DNA of 64,000 bases from Pohlia nutans (taxonomy: Eukaryota > Streptophyta > Bryopsida > Bryales > Mniaceae): contig CM040086.1 of NCBI GenBank assembly GCA_022496805.1, positions 188,501 to 252,500 on the forward strand. Reading direction: 5' to 3'. The notes under the pieces were generated by a model. That model did no database searches, was not told the DNA's origin, and saw only the letters and a program-made list of their open reading frames with translations. Made by a program: the position numbers and the translations under genes. Positions 34,708 to 46,206 of the stretch are shown here, piece by piece (positions within the stretch are counted from its first letter, which is position 1; the number at the start of each line of letters is the position of its first letter).

Positions 34708-36002
34708 CCACGGTTATATACGCCAATTCACCCAAAATATATTAATAAAAAAATGGAAAAATCCACGGTTATAGGAACCCTTACCCTAAAAAAGACTGCA
34801 AAAATCTTTAAAGTCTGCTCTTTAATTTCTGCTCTCCGCTCTCCGCTCTCCGCTCACCGCTCGCATACGACCTTTCCCCGAGAAGAATCGAAGCAAAATC
34901 CGCAGGAATTTCTTTGCGTAATTCACGACAAAATGGATACAGCCAAGACAGCTCTTCCAAGGATGCGGACTACAACAAAGGCAACCTCCGGCTTGGGCCA
35001 GCTTCCCATGAACGTTACTGGAAAGGTTGCTTATGGCCACTGCGACGGCGCGTACGCGCATTACTCACCCGATTGCTGGCCGTGCGATTCCAATGCTACC
35101 ATCTCTTCTCTTGCAAGATTATTCAGGCAGCTTTTAGAGCCACCTCTCCGAGAATCACGGGCGCTTTTTCCCCATCCCCCAGCTAATTCTCTGTTTGAAG
35201 CATTGTTACGCGGAAAGTCCAGGTGCATCGATGCTTTGACAGTGATGGATCCAAGCAAATGTACTGGCCGATCCCGGCTTCCTCCGAACTTGTATCTTCA
35301 GTTAGATAATTCCGCGAAGGACAACAAGAACCAATTCCTGATGGCCTTCCTATCATAGCTTACGGCAAAGGGGGTGTTCAAGGAAATCCAGGTGGGGTTT
35401 CTTTTAGTGGGACATACCCATGAAGATATTGATGCGTACTTCAGCCATCTATCGAAGGCACTCAAGAACACAAATACTTTTGTGCTAGCGGACCTCATGA
35501 AGGCATTCATGCAGTCCTAGGAATTGTCATTCATACCTGAGTTTGTGCAGGAGATTGTTGATTTCAAGTCCTATATTAAGGGCTACCAATGCGATGGGGC
35601 AACTCGATTAATTGGCCTTGGCGACATGCACCTCTTCAAATTCTATGTTGACTCTGACGGCTGGCCGGTCATGAGATGGAAGAAATCTACGGTGGATACC
35701 GAGTGGCAACCGCAGAACAAGCCAGCAATTCAACTTTGGAAAGAGGACGACAACGGGCGCCCATTACTACCGTCTGGTCCGTTAAATCCAGTCCCTTTCA
35801 AGCACATGTAGGGCAGCAAAGTTCCATCAGGGAGAAAGGTCGTATGCGAGCAGTGAGCGGAGAGCGGAGAGCGGAGAGCAGAAATTAAAGAGCAGACTTT
35901 AAAGATTTTTGCAGTCTTTTTTAGGGTAAGGGTTCCTATAACCGTGGATTTTTTTATTTTTTATTAATATATTTTGGGAGAATTGGCGTGTATAGCCGTG
36001 GA
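34708..36002 (+). mobile_element. TIR-bounded element B at the palindrome centre, carrying the C-terminal half of a DUF7869-type protein
   Basis: Inverted ends of about 168 bp: 34708-34875 and 35833-36002. They start CCACGGTTATA and end in repeated GCTCTCCGCTC words and CGCTCGCATACG. The arms continue beyond into flanking sequence, so the outer border and TSD cannot be fixed; I chose the CCACGG boundary because element A also begins with it. The unpaired loop (34876-35832) is the coding part. Confidence 0.65.
34880..35811 (+). pseudogene. DUF7869-domain protein, C-terminal half (two in-frame stops)
   Basis: The frame enters from the TIR at REESKQNPQEF (34877-34910) and continues with HDKMDTAKTALPRM (ATG 34933), VTGKVAYGH, DSNATISSLARL, LPPNLYLQLDNSAKDNKN (about 35278-35330) and FLLVGHTHEDIDAYFSHLS (about 35400-35455). 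LQLDN...NKN followed by GHTHxDIDxxFS is the signature I know from DUF7869 proteins, common next to transposon-like sequence in plants and other eukaryotes. Its activity is not established; the Asp residues could be metal ligands. Stops TAG 35356 and TAG 35518 break an otherwise single frame. The N-terminal two thirds of the protein is missing but is present in element A. Confidence 0.7.
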
Positions 36003-37489
36003 ATTTGGGAGAATTTAGCAGTGAGATATGGAATTTGGGACATTCATCTACAGTCTTTCATATGACATTCATCCACATTCATCCATATATGGGACATTCA
36101 TCCATGGTTTTTCATCCACATTCATCCACATTCATCCTCACATCACTCACTCCATTACTCAAACCAAAGCCTGAGTCACGTTACTCACACACCATAGCCT
36201 GACTCTGTTACACACACCATCACGCCGATGCATATATGCACACTGCAAGCGTCGCGCTACTCGCATCACGCGTTGTATTTAGCCAACATGAACACATTGC
36301 ATGACCACACAATCACCAAAACCACTCTACTCTTGCAGTACTGCCTGGGTGGCGTCTCTCGCAACACAGCTTGGCTCCCGTTACTCAGACCACACCCTAA
36401 TTTTCTTACTCACACCACGCGTTGAACGCGTTGCTCACAGTCACACCACAGCCGTTACTCACACCATATAACGTGGTTCGCGATACTCACACTCGCGTTG
36501 AGAGGCGTACTCACACCAAAGCTGTATACATTACTCACATGGAAGCCTGACACGCGCTACTGAGAGACCACAGCCTGACTCTAAGTAACTCACACCATAC
36601 ATCTTGAGTTGCGCTACAAGCAACCTGAACATTTCACGAAATCAAGCTTCGGACCCGACAACCGCCTGATTCATGTTACACGGCTCACAGATTGACTCCG
36701 TTACTCACTCCAAAGTCTAACTCGCGTTACTTACATAACATAGCCTGACTTGCGTTACTAACAGATTGATCTTGATCCTATCCCGTTTTACGAATGCCTG
36801 GAAAATACCCTGATCATGAAGACCAGCAGCTTCTACATGGGGAACCGATTCTGCCACCTGAAAGTTAATAAATGAAAATCAGGACCAAGAATAAAGAACT
36901 ATTTCACAACTAGTCACCAAAAATAATCGAATCCCGCACCTGCGGATTCTATCATAAAGCTGCAATGACTCTATAAGAGATGATCGGAATGTTATTCTTC
37001 ATGCTAGTCATCAAGCACATTGGTAAAGACGCCAACCACGCACAAAGAAAAAAAGAAAGACAACATCATGATTAAGAACTGTTGTAAAACTAGTCACTAA
37101 AAGGAATTGAATCCCGAAGAACCTCACACCTGCGGATTCTATCATAAAGCTACGACGACTCTATAAGAAATGGTCAGAATGCTATTCTTCGTGCTATGAT
37201 CTAAAGCACAATGGGACGGACGCCAAAGTCGAGGAGAAGCGCGCAAAGAAAGGAAGACAAAAGATCATCAATGAAGAGTGCAAATGAAATCCAAACTCCC
37301 ACGTTACACCTCAGATAACCTTCTTTTGTCACTTCATTTCGTAAAAACTGCGTAAACTGCAACGTAGAGCATCCAAAGCTTGAACCCCAACTAAACCCAG
37401 TTGAAGATCAGCGCAACAGCAACACACAGCTGATTCAAACTTTCACACCGCATTCATATTTCAAATTTCAAAAAGAAAAATTCAAACTT

Positions 37490-38119
37490 TCACACTACAT
37501 TCAAAATTCTAATTGCAAAACGAATGATGAAACGAAGTGTGCGATAGCAACAGACAGCAACACAATCGAATTCAAATTTTGAACGCAGTGACTCGAATTT
37601 GACAACACCAAATCTACCGCCCAACAGAAGAACGCAATTAAGCAGAAGAATATTGAACTTGTTCGTTGTAGTTCTTGGAACCTTTGCCGAACTCATAGGC
37701 AAGTAGTTAACCCCCATCCATTCTTTGCAAATTGGCAAGGATCTTAAGGTAGTCTTCAAAACTCTCAACAGGCCCTGATGCCAGATCTTAAGGTAGTCTT
37801 CAAAACTCTCAACAACCTTAGAAGCATCAACACCTCCAACTAGAGCTAGATAAGCACCTAGCTCTTGGTTGGCCATCTCCTCTATCCCTGCCCAAAATGC
37901 AGCACGGTCCATCCACTTCTTCAGAGTGTCCTCACCAGCAGGAGACTTTGGAAACCTTAGATATGATCGAAAAAATGATGGACTATTCCACAATTTGAGC
38001 CATCGCACCTTATACTTCGGCTCGATTGCTACTGTTGCCACCATCTGTAATTTCTCCAAAGTCATCTCGACGTTTGCAGCAACATGCGCACTGTAATGCT
38101 CTACAATCTGCATGTCCAA
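37490..38119 (-). pseudogene. Deleted relic of the ParB-methyltransferase gene
   Basis: A 209-codon open frame made of three fused pieces. Exon 4 sequence (IVEHYSAHVAANVEMTLEKL ... VVESFEDY) is joined to KEWMGVNYLPMSSAKVPRTT, which in the full gene lies after TGA 31085. That is joined to what was non-coding sequence near 32780 (GGRFGVVKFESL). Both junctions lose over 1 kb. A 31-bp duplication (37740-37770 and 37784-37814) and a short inverted filler (CAGGCCCTGATGC) mark the first junction. It contains no ParB motif, motif IV or motif I, so it is not expected to be active. Confidence 0.8.
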
Positions 38120-38479
38120 GGAGAGAATGCTTTACCTTCAATAATACCAAATCACCATGCATAGTAGTTTCGGAAACATGAATAATCTATAAATTGAATG
38201 TCGAATGTATTGCTCCAACTATATAGAAATTAATAGGGTTGCCATAAATCCTGACTCTAAACAATATCAAGTGTAAAAATCATGACCCTAAACCGACTGC
38301 TTATTTTTGAGTTGATACACTTGCAGGATACACACTTTGTCTAAGCATTCAAAGCACGTTAGTTAAGTTACATTCACGAGCTGAATATACTCGCACAAAC
38401 TAGAATCTGAAACTGCACGCAAGACAAACAGCAGACCAGACAACTCAATTTCTACTGGTCCACAACTTGAGTGCCTGCC
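38120..38479 (-). other. Right-arm copy of the end of intron 3
   Basis: The reverse complement of left 29160-29517, in the same order, with scattered substitutions. No gene. Confidence 0.8.
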
Positions 38480-39175
38480 ACCAACCACAATTCTGTTCCA
38501 CAATCCAATGGAAAGTCGGATCCGACCACTACATTTCTACTGCTGCACAACCTCAGTAACTGGACTAAACCTCAACTCAGTTCCACAATCCAATTGAAAG
38601 TCGGACCTGACCACTCCATTTTCTAATGCTCCACAACCTGAGTAACAAGCACCAACAACAACTCTGTGCCACATTCCAATCAAAAGTCGGACCTGAGACT
38701 CCCTTTGTACTGCTGCACAACCTGAGTATCTTACAACAATTACAACTCTGTGCCTCATTCCATTCAAAGGTCGGACCCGACCACTCCATTTTCTAATACT
38801 GCACAACCTGAGTAACAAGCACCAACAACAACTCTGTGCCACATTCCAATCAAAAGTCGGACCCGACCACTCCCTTTCTACTGCTGTACAACCTGAGTAT
38901 CTGGCACCGATTACAACTCTGTGCCTCATTCCATTCATTGGTCGGACCCGACCACTCCCTTTCTACTGCTGCACAACCTGAGTATATGGCACCAATTACA
39001 ACTCTGTGCCTCATTCCATTCAAAGGTCGGACCCGACCACTCCCTTTCTACTGCTGCACAACCTGAGTATCTGGCACCAATTACAACTCTGTGCCTCATT
39101 CCATTCAATGGTCGGACCCGACCACTCCCTTTCCACTGCTGCACAACCTGAGTATCTGGCACCGATAACAACTCT

Positions 39176-42100
39176 GTGCCTCATTCCATTCATTGGTCGG
39201 ACCCGACCACTCCCTTTCTACTGCTGCACAACCTAAGTATCTGGCACCGATTACAACTCTGTGCGTCATTCCATTCATTGGTCGGGCCCGACCACTCCCT
39301 TTCTACTCCTGCACAACCTGAGTATCTGGCACCGATTACAACTCTGTGCCTCATTCCATTCATTGGTCGGACCCGACCACTCCCTTTCTACTGCTGCACA
39401 ACCTGAGTATCTGGCACCGATTACAACTTTGTGCCTCATTCCATTCAATGGTCGGACCCGACCACTCCCTTTCTACTGCTGCACAACCTGAGTATCTGGC
39501 ACCGATTACAACTCCGTGCCTCATTCCATTCATTGGTCGGACCCGACCACTCCCTTTCTACTGCTGCACAACCTGAGTATCTGGCACCGATTACAACTTT
39601 GTGCCTCATTCCATTCATTGGTCGGACCCGACCACTCCCTTTCTACTGCTGCACAACCTGAGTATCTGGCACCGATTACAACTCCGTGCCTCATTCCATT
39701 CAATGATCGGACCCGACCACTCCCTTTCTACTGCTGCACAACCTGAGTATCTGGCACCGATTACAACTTTGTGCCTCATTCCATTAGTTGGTCGGACCCG
39801 ACCACTCCTTTTCTACTTCTGCACAACCTGAGTATCTGGCACCGATTACAACTCTGTGCCTCATTCCATTCATTGGTCGGACCCGACCACTCCCTTTCTA
39901 TTGCTGCACAACCTGAGTATCTGGCACCGATTACAACTCCGTGCCTCATTCCATTCATTGGTCGGACCCGACCACTCCCTTTCTACTGCTGTACAACCTG
40001 AGTATCTGGCACCGATTACAACTTTGTGCCTCATTCCATTCAATGGTCCGAGCCGACCACTCCCTTTCTACTGCTGCACAACCTGAGTATCTGGCACCGA
40101 TTACAACTCTGTGCCTCATTCCATTCAATGGTCGGACCCGACCATTCCCTTTCCACTGCTGCACAACCTGAGTATCTGGCACCGATTACAACTTTGTGCC
40201 TCATTCCATTCATTGGTCGGACCCGACCACTCCCTTTCTACTGCTGCACAACCTAAGTATCTGGCACCGATTACAACTCTGTGCGTCATTCCATTCATTG
40301 GTCGGGCCCGACCACTCCCTTTCTACTGCTGCACAACCTGAGTATCTGGCACCGATTACAACTCTGTGCCTCATTCCATTCATTGGTCGGACCCGACCAC
40401 TCCCTTTCTACTGCTGCACAACCTGAGTATCTGGCACCGATTACAACTTTGTGCCTCATTCCATTCAATGGTCGGACCCGACCACTCCCTTTCTACTGCT
40501 GCACAACCTGAGTATCTGGCACCGATTACAACTCCGTGCCTCATTCCATTCATTGGTCGGACCCGACCACTCCCTTTCTACTGCTGCACAACCTGAGTAT
40601 CTGGCACCGATTACAACTTTGTGCCTCATTCCATTCATTGGTCGGACCCGACCACTCCCTTTCTACTGCTGCACAACCTGAGTATCTGGCACCGATTACA
40701 ACTCCGTGCCTCATTCCATTCAATGATCGGACCCGACCACTCCCTTTCTACTGCTGCACAACCTGAGTATCTGGCACCGATTACAACTTTGTGCCTCATT
40801 CCATTAGTTGGTCGGACCCGACCACTCCTTTTCTACTTCTGCACAACCTGAGTATCTGGCACCGATTACAACTCTGTGCCTCATTCCATTCATTGGTCGG
40901 ACCCGACAACTCCCTTTATATTGCTGCACAACCTGAGTATCTGGCACCGATTACAACTCCGTGCCTCATTCCATTCATTGGTCGGACCCGACCACTCCCT
41001 TTCTACTGCTGTACAACCTGAGTATCTGGCACCGATTACAACTTTGTGCCTCATTCCATTCAATGGTCGGACCCGACCACTCCCTTTCTACTGCTGCACA
41101 ACCTGAGTATCTGGCACCGATTACAACTCCGTGCCTCATTCCATTCATTGGTCGGACCCGACCACCCCCTTTCTACTACTGCACAACCTGAGTATCTGGC
41201 ACCGATTACAACTCTGTGCCTCATTCCATTCATTGGTCGGACCCGACCACTCCCTTTCTACTGCTGCACAACCTGAGTATCTGGCACCGATTACAACTTT
41301 GTGCCTCATTCCATTCAATGGTCGGACCCGACCACTCCCTTTCTACTACTGCACAACCTGAGTATCTGGCACCGATTACAACTCCGTGCCTCATTCCATT
41401 CATTGGTCGGACCCGACCACTCCCTTTCTACTGCTGCACAACCTGAGTATCTGGCACCGATTACAACTCTGTGCCTCATTCCATTCATTGGTCGGGCCCG
41501 ACCACTCCCTTTCTACTGTTGCACAACCTGAGTATCTGGCACCGATTACAACTCTGTGCCTCATTCCATTCATTGGTCGGACCCGACCACTCCCTTTCTA
41601 CTGCTGCACAACCTGAGTATCTGGCACCGATTACAACTTTGTGCCTCATTCCATTCAATGGTCGGACCCGACCACTCCCTTTCTACTGCTGCACAACCTG
41701 AGTATCTGGCACCGATTACAACTCCGTGCCTCATTCCATTCATTGGTCGGACCCGACCACTCCCTTTCTACTGCTGCACAACCTGAGTATCTGGCACCGA
41801 TTACAACTTTGTGCCTCATTCCATTCATTGGTCGGACCCGACCACTCCCTTTCTACTGCTGCACAACCTGAGTATCTGGCACCGATTACAACTCCGTGCC
41901 TCATTCCATTCAATGATCGGACCCGACCACTCCCTTTCTACTGCTGCACAACCTGAGTATCTGGCACCGATTACAACTTTGTGCCTCATTCCATTAGTTG
42001 GTCGGACCCGACCACTCCTTTTCTACTTCTGCACAACCTGAGTATCTGGCACCGATTACAACTCTGTGCCTCATTCCATTCATTGGTCGGACCCGACCAC

Positions 42101-45100
42101 TCCCTTTCTATTGCTGCACAACCTGAGTATCTGGCACCGATTACAACTCCGTGCCTCATTCCATTCATTGGTCGGACCCGACCACTCCCTTTCTACTGCT
42201 GTACAACCTGAGTATCTGGCACCGATTACAACTTTGTGCCTCATTCCATTCAATGGTCGGACCCGACCACTCCCTTTCTACTGCTGCACAACCTGAGTAT
42301 CTGGCACCGATTACAACTCCGTGCCTCATTCCATTCATTGGTCGGACCCGACCACCCCCTTTCTACTACTGCACAACCTGAGTATCTGGCACCGATTACA
42401 ACTCTGTGCCTCATTCCATTCATTGGTCGGACCCGACCACTCCCTTTCTACTGCTGCACAACCTGAGTATCTGGCACCGATTACAACTTTGTGCCTCATT
42501 CCATTCAATGGTCGGACCCGACCACTCCCTTTCTACTACTGCACAACCTGAGTATCTGGCACCGATTACAACTCCGTGCCTCATTCCATTCATTGGTCGG
42601 ACCCGACCACTCCCTTTCTACTGCTGCACAACCTGAGTATCTGGCACCGATTACAACTCTGTGCCTCATTCCATTCATTGGTCGGGCCCGACCACTCCCT
42701 TTCTACTGTTGCACAACCTGAGTATCTGGCACCGATTACAACTCTGTGCCTCATTCCATTCATTGGTCGGACCCGACCACTCCCTTTCTACTGCTGCACA
42801 ACCTGAGTATCTGGCACCGATTACAACTCTGTGCCTCATTCCATTCATTGGTCGGACCCGACCACTCCCTTTCCACTGCTGCACAACCTGAGTATATGGC
42901 ACCAATTACAACTCTGTGCCTCATTCCATTCAAAGGTCGGACCCGACCACTCCCTTTCGACTGCTGCACAACCTGAGTATCTGGCACCGATTACAACTCT
43001 GTGCCTCATTCCATTCATTGGTCGGACCCGACCACTCCCTTTCTACTGCTGCACAACCTGAGTATCTGGCACCGATTACAACTCTGTGCCTCATTCCATT
43101 CATTGGTCGGACCCGACCACTCCCTTTCCACTGCTGCACAACCTGAGTATATGGCACCAATTACAACTCTGTGCCTCATTCCATTCAATGGTCGGTCCCG
43201 ACCACTCCCTTTCCACTGCTGCACAACCTGAGTATCTGGCACCGATTACAACTCTGTGCCTCATTCCATTCATTGGTCGGACCCGACCACTCCCTTTCTA
43301 CTCCTGCACAACTTGAGTGTCTGGCACCGATTACAACTTTGTGCCTCATTCCATTCATTGGTCGGACCCGACCACTCCCTTTCTACTGCTGCACAACCTG
43401 AGTATCTGGCACCGATTACAACTGTGTGCCTCATTCCATTCATTGGTCGGACCCGACCACTCCCTTTCTACTGCTGTACAACCTCAGTATCTGGCACCGA
43501 TTACAACTTTGTGCCTCATTCCATTCATTGGTCGGACCCGACCACTCCCTTTCTACTCTTGCAAAACCTGAGTATCTGGCACCGATTACAACTTTGTGCC
43601 TCATTCCATTCATTGGTCGGACCCGACCACTCCCTTTCTACTCCTGGACAACCTGAGTGTCTGGCACCGATTACAACTTTGTGCCTCATTCCATTCAATG
43701 GTCGGACCCGACCACTCCCTTTCTACTGCTGCACAACCTGAGTATCTGGCACCGATTACAACTGTGTGCCTCATTCCATTCATTGGTCGGACCCGACCAC
43801 TCCCTTTCTACTGCTGCACAACCTGAGTATCTGGCACTGATTACAACTCTGTGCCTCATTCCATTCATTGGTCGGACCCGACCACTCCCTTTCTACTGCA
43901 GTACAACCTCAGTATCTGGCACCGATTACAACTTTGTGCCTCATTCCATTCATTGGTCGGACCCGACCACTCCCTTTCTACTGCTGTACAACCTCAGTAT
44001 CTGGCACCGATTACAACTTTGTGCCTCATTCCATTCAATGGTCGGACCCGACCACTCCCTTTCTATTGCTGTACAACCTGAGTATCTGGCACCGATAACA
44101 ACTATGTGCCTCATTCCATTCATTGGTCGGACCCGACCACTCCCTTTCTACTGCTGCACAACCTGAGTATCTGGCACCGATTACAACTTTGTGCCTCATT
44201 CCATTCATTGGTCGGACCCGACCGCTCCCTTTCTACTGCTGCACAACCTGAGTATCTGGCACCGATTACAACTCTGTGCCTCATTCCATTCATTGGTCGG
44301 ACCCGACCACTCCCTTTCCACTGCTGCACAACCTGAGTATATGGCACCAATTACAACTCTGTGCCTCATTCCATTCAAAGGTCGGACCCGACCACTCCCT
44401 TTCGACTGCTGCACAACCTGAGTATCTGGCACCAATTACAACTCTGTGCCTCATTCCATTCAATGGTCGGACCCGACGACTCCCTTTCCACTGCTGCACA
44501 ACCTGAGTATCTGGCACCGATTACAACTCTGTGCCTCATTCCATTCATTGGTCGGACCCGACCACTCCCTTTCTACTCCTGCACAACTTGAGTGTCTGGC
44601 ACCGATTACAACTTTGTGCCTCATTCCATTCATTGGTCGGACCCGACCACTCCCTTTCTACTGCTGCACAACCTGAGTATCTGGCACCGATTACAACTGT
44701 GTGCCTCATTCCATTCATTGGTCGGACCCGACCACTCCCTTTCTACTGCTGTACAACCTCAGTATCTGGCACCGATTACAACTTTGTGCCTCATTCCATT
44801 CATTGGTCGGACCCGACCACTCCCTTTCTACTCTTGCAAAACCTGAGTATCTGGCACCGATTACAACTTTGTGCCTCATTCCATTCATTGGTCGGACCCG
44901 ACCACTCCCTTTCTACTCCTGGACAACCTGAGTGTCTGGCACCGATTACAACTTTGTGCCTCATTCCATTCAATGGTCGGACCCGACCACTCCCTTTCTA
45001 CTGCTGCACAACCTGAGTATCTGGCACCGATTACAACTGTGTGCCTCATTCCATTCATTGGTCGGACCCGACCACTCCCTTTCTACTGCTGCACAACCTG

Positions 45101-46206
45101 AGTATCTGGCACTGATTACAACTCTGTGCCTCATTCCATTCATTGGTCGGACCCGACCACTCCCTTTCTACTGCAGTACAACCTCAGTATCTGGCACCGA
45201 TTACAACTTTGTGCCTCATTCCATTCATTGGTCGGACCCGACCACTCCCTTTCTACTGCTGTACAACCTCAGTATCTGGCACCGATTACAACTTTGTGCC
45301 TCATTCCATTCAATGGTCGGACCCGACCACTCCCTTTCTATTGCTGTACAACCTGAGTATCTGGCACCGATTACAACTTTGTGCCTCATTCCATTCATTG
45401 GTCGGACCCGACCACTCCCTTTCTACTGCTGCACAACCTGAGTATCTGGCACCGATTACAACTTTGTGCCTCATTCCATTCATTGGTCGGACCCGACCGC
45501 TCCCTTTCTACTGCTGCACAACCTGAGTATCTGGCACCGATTACAACTCTGTGCCTCATTCCATTCATTGGTCGGACCCGACCACTCCCTTTCCACTGCT
45601 GCACAACCTGAGTATATGGCACCAATTACAACTCTGTGCCTCATTCCATTCAAAGGTCGGACCCGACCACTCCCTTTCGACTGCTGCACAACCTGAGTAT
45701 CTGGCACCGATTACAACTCTGTGCCTCATTCCATTCATTGGTCGGACCCGACCACTCCCTTTCTACTCCTGCACAACCTGAGTGTCTGGCACCGATTACA
45801 ACTTTGTGCCTCATTCCATTCATTGGTCGGACCCGACCACTCCCTTTCTACTGCTGCACAACCTGAGTATCTGGCACCGATTACAACTGTGTGCCTCATT
45901 CCATTCATTGGTCGGACCCGACCACTCTCTTTCTACTGCTGTACAACCTCAGTATCTGGCACCGATTACAACTTTGTGCCTCATTCCATTCATTGGTCGG
46001 ACCCGACCACTCCCTTTCTACTCTTGCACAACCTGAGTATCTGGCACCGATTACAACTTTGTGCCTCATTCCATTCATTGGTCGGACCCGACCACTCCCT
46101 TTCTACTCCTGGACAACCTGAGTGTCTGGCACCGATTACAACTTTGTGCCTCATTCCATTCAATGGTCGGACCCGACCACTCCCTTTCTACTGCTGCACA
46201 ACCTGA
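39176..46206. repeat. Higher-order repeats in the 85-bp satellite (12-, 14- and 15-mers)
   Basis: Variant monomers recur in order at fixed shifts. 39261 to 40281 and 39771 to 40791 are 1020 bp (12 monomers). 40791 to 41981 and 41046 to 42236 are 1190 bp (14). 43256 to 44531 is 1275 bp (15), then 45721 (14). Blocks of about 1.0-1.3 kb were duplicated locally. Confidence 0.85.

Larger units (their letters stand above)
28940..34875 (+). repeat. Left arm of a giant imperfect palindrome
   Basis: The reverse complement of much of this arm is found at 35833-38640. Matched points: exon 4 start 29530 with 38107; CAGGTGGCAG 33501-33510 with 36851-36860; TIR TCGCATACGA 34861-34870 with 35840-35849. Matched stretches look about 95% or more identical by eye. 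The left arm alone keeps 29856-31086, 31166-32777 and an insertion at 33974-34377. Confidence 0.9.
35833..38640 (-). repeat. Right arm of the giant palindrome, with internal deletions
   Basis: An inverted copy of the left arm. It lacks the equivalents of left 29856-31086 and 31166-32777, so the methyltransferase motifs are gone, and it lacks the MITE. It has unmatched sequence at about 36200-36360. The outer end passes into diverged 85-bp monomers at 38480-38640, mirrored at 28940-29160. Confidence 0.9.

Noticed and set aside
13804..35811. Nuclear stop-codon reassignment or organelle-type U-to-C editing explaining the in-frame stops
   Set aside because: TAA, TAG and TGA all occur and replace different residues (Gln, Gly, Lys, Arg, Trp), while the copia frame uses a normal stop. 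Editing of stops is known from plant organelles, not nuclear transposon genes.
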